Of a stretch of DNA of 64,000 nt, positions 62,666 to 64,000 are shown one piece after another (within the stretch, counting starts at the first letter, position 1; each line of letters starts with the position of its first letter). The translations under genes were made by a program, and so were the position numbers. Below the pieces are notes generated by a model. It did no database searches and was not told the DNA's origin. It worked only from the letters and a program-made list of their open reading frames with translations. This DNA is from Yoonia sp. G8-12. Its GTDB lineage: Bacteria; Pseudomonadota; Alphaproteobacteria; Rhodobacterales; Rhodobacteraceae. The stretch spans positions 1,674,001 through 1,738,000 of the forward strand of contig NZ_CP151762.1 of the NCBI RefSeq assembly GCF_038443675.1, read 5' to 3'.

Positions 62666-62792
62666 ATCCTCACACTCGGAAGTATTCCGCAACATTTCGT
62701 CCAATTTTTGTTGCCAGCCGTGAAGCTGAATGCGACACATCAAGCCCGAATGCGATACGTATTCCGCCCCTGCGTTTGTTGGATAGTGTGTT

Positions 62793-63587
62793 TTGAGTAT
62801 AGGCAAACAAGATCTTAGAATCTGGATTATCAATTTGCCCAGTGCAACGACGCGCCGCAGCAACATGACTGCACGACTGGATCGGCTTGGCTTAGACTAC
62901 GAAATTTTTGATGCCATTGACGGGCACAAGCGCTTTGAAGAATTCAGACCGCAAGTCGATACCAAGCGATACGAACGCGATATGGGGCAACGCCTGTTAC
63001 CGGGAAAGGTTGGCTGCTATTTTTCGCACCTTTCAGTCTGGAATGTATTGGCGGCCTCCAACGCGAAAGTTGGTCTCATCCTAGAGGATGACGTCGTTTT
63101 TCATGACGACTTCATTGTGGCGCTCGATACTGCTTTGGCGGGGGCAGATCATTGGGATCTGTTGCGCTTGAATAGCACAAGAGCCAGGTTTCCTATCGCG
63201 CAGGGATCACTCGGTAACTACCGGTTAAACGCGTATTTGGGCCGCTCTACCGGAAACGGCTGTTATCTGGTGCATCGCGATGTCGCCAAGCGTTTGCTAC
63301 CGAGGCTGGAGAATATGAAGCTCGCCTTCGAATATGAGATTGGGCAATTCTTTGAGCACAAGTATAATTTTTTGGGCCTGGAGCCCTTCCCCTCACACAT
63401 CGACGATGGCGGGCTAAGCCAGATTACCGGGCGCAATAATCAGTATCTGAGCAAAATTACCAATTGGAGGCGCATCGGGCATTTTGTCTTCAAAGCAAGC
63501 AACTACGCAAACCGCTTTTTATTCCTTTTGCGGAACAAAAGTTTGCTTGGCCATTCAGAGCAACTGATGCCGCAAGTTCGACACTAG
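62793..63587 (+). CDS. GT25 family glycosyltransferase
   Basis: This 264-residue protein is of the LPS-type GT25 family: IWIINLPSATTRRSNMTARL at the start, YEIFDAIDGHKRF, GKVGCYFSHLSVWNVLAASN and the metal-site motif GLILEDDVVFHDDF, then GNGCYLVHRDVAKRLLPRLE. It transfers a hexose, often galactose, to lipooligosaccharide or capsule. The start appears to be TTG at 62793; no ATG fits. It precedes another glycosyltransferase by one base. Confidence 0.85.
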   Translation: MSIGKQDLRIWIINLPSATTRRSNMTARLDRLGLDYEIFDAIDGHKRFEEFRPQVDTKRYERDMGQRLLPGKVGCYFSHLSVWNVLAASNAKVGLILEDDVVFHDDFIVALDTALAGADHWDLLRLNSTRARFPIAQGSLGNYRLNAYLGRSTGNGCYLVHRDVAKRLLPRLENMKLAFEYEIGQFFEHKYNFLGLEPFPSHIDDGGLSQITGRNNQYLSKITNWRRIGHFVFKASNYANRFLFLLRNKSLLGHSEQLMPQVRH

Positions 63588-63588
63588 A

Positions 63589-64000
63589 ATGGTTCACACG
63601 AGGCCCACAATATCAGTAGTCATCCCGACATTCGATGATTGGGACCCCTTGGAGAAGTGTCTTGCTTGTCTTGCTGCGCAAGACCTTGATCCCGAGCTGT
63701 TTGAAATCATCATAGCCAACAACAACGCCAGCAACGTCGTGCCTGACAGTTTGATTGTTCCAGAAAACGCACGTGTCATCTGGGTAGAGAAGCCCGGATC
63801 CTATGCGGCACGGAATGCTGCGATGCAGATAGCTGGCGGGCAATTCATTTTCTTCACAGACTCGGACTGTTTGCCCAACAGCGACTGGTTAAGCGCGGGA
63901 TTGGCTGTCTTTCGTGCTCAGCCAGACATCATAAGATGTGCTGGCGCGATTGACGTTTATCCTGCAAGCGGCACGTGGAACGGCGCTTCTCTTTTTGATG
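63589..64000 (+). CDS. GT2 family glycosyltransferase (3' partial)
   Basis: The ATG at 63589 starts MVHTRPTISVVIPTFDDWDP and continues with AANNN-type sequence (IIIANNNASNVVPDSLI), GSYAARNAAMQIAGG and the metal motif FFTDSDCLPNSDW. At 137 readable residues the window ends before the stop. It follows the GT25 gene after one base, so the two form a surface-glycan operon that continues to the right. Confidence 0.88.
   Translation, partial: MVHTRPTISVVIPTFDDWDPLEKCLACLAAQDLDPELFEIIIANNNASNVVPDSLIVPENARVIWVEKPGSYAARNAAMQIAGGQFIFFTDSDCLPNSDWLSAGLAVFRAQPDIIRCAGAIDVYPASGTWNGASLFD

Overview
The window looks like a chromosomal segment of an alphaproteobacterium of the family Rhodobacteraceae (Roseobacter group). 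The support is the housekeeping order murA - DUF2948 - hisD - UPF0262 - low-Mr phosphatase - infA - maf - rng - yacG - tRNA-Phe, which is familiar from that family, together with alphaproteobacterial protein types throughout (UgpBAEC, ZnuABC-Zur, phosphatase-SQR fusion, YjbH/YjbF, a CheD-ending che operon). This is judged from protein resemblance by eye; no search was run.

Layout. 1-4.5 kb: tail of an unknown gene, then a leftward ugpBAEC operon for glycerol-3-phosphate uptake. 4.8-10.6 kb: small stand-alone genes (SH3 lipoprotein, PhnA-like, DUF6481, CspA), a D-amino-acid dehydrogenase-like flavoprotein and a large exported esterase/phytase-like beta-propeller protein. 11.3-18.2 kb: core housekeeping block between tRNA-Thr(GGU) and tRNA-Phe(GAA). 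18.2-21.5 kb: an accessory patch directly behind tRNA-Phe with two sulfotransferases (one broken), small orphan genes and a gene remnant. 21.7-24.9 kb: zinc uptake (znuA divergent from zur-znuC-znuB, with a Zur-like palindrome between them). 25-32.6 kb: a sulfur locus with an exported rhodanese, NsrR-like and Crp-type regulators, a YgaP-like membrane protein, a persulfide-dioxygenase-like hydrolase, a phosphatase-SQR fusion, a SulP transporter and an ACR3-type exporter. 32.6-35.3 kb: yjbH-yjbF exopolysaccharide genes. 35.5-42 kb: a chemotaxis operon (STAS, cheY, cheA, cheW, cheR, cheY, unknown, cheB, cheD) with no receptor gene. 42-46.9 kb: hydroxyacid dehydrogenase, acyl-CoA synthetase, lipid-type ABC exporter, tRNA-Gly(UCC). 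47-52 kb: accessory genes including an SDR/LysR pair and a nitronate monooxygenase. 52.2-53.9 kb: insertion-sequence debris. 54-60.5 kb: a leftward cluster of radical SAM/SPASM protein, PqqD-like peptide chaperone with an acidic tail, HPr-kinase-related protein, two GT2 glycosyltransferases, a nucleotidyltransferase and a GT92-like protein. 60.9-64 kb: hydrolase remnant, decayed integrase and two more glycosyltransferases.

The most interesting unit is the 54-60.5 kb cluster. It has the composition of a peptide-modification (RiPP-like) or cell-surface glycopeptide system: a radical SAM enzyme, a recognition domain carrying its own conserved-looking tail, a kinase, a nucleotidyltransferase and glycosyltransferases, with stop/start overlaps or spacings of a few bases over most of its length.

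A caveat governs the whole window. At least ten otherwise well-conserved genes are broken by a single-base indel, most often one base missing from a run of 4-7 identical bases (ugpA, maf, znuA, the ACR3 gene, cheB, the acyl-CoA synthetase, the nitronate monooxygenase, the radical SAM gene). In each case restoring one base gives a full-length family member. This pattern suggests uncorrected sequencing or assembly indels rather than mass pseudogenisation, so those genes are annotated here as single genes. The integrase, with two in-frame stops, and the truncated HlyD and IS copies look like real decay.
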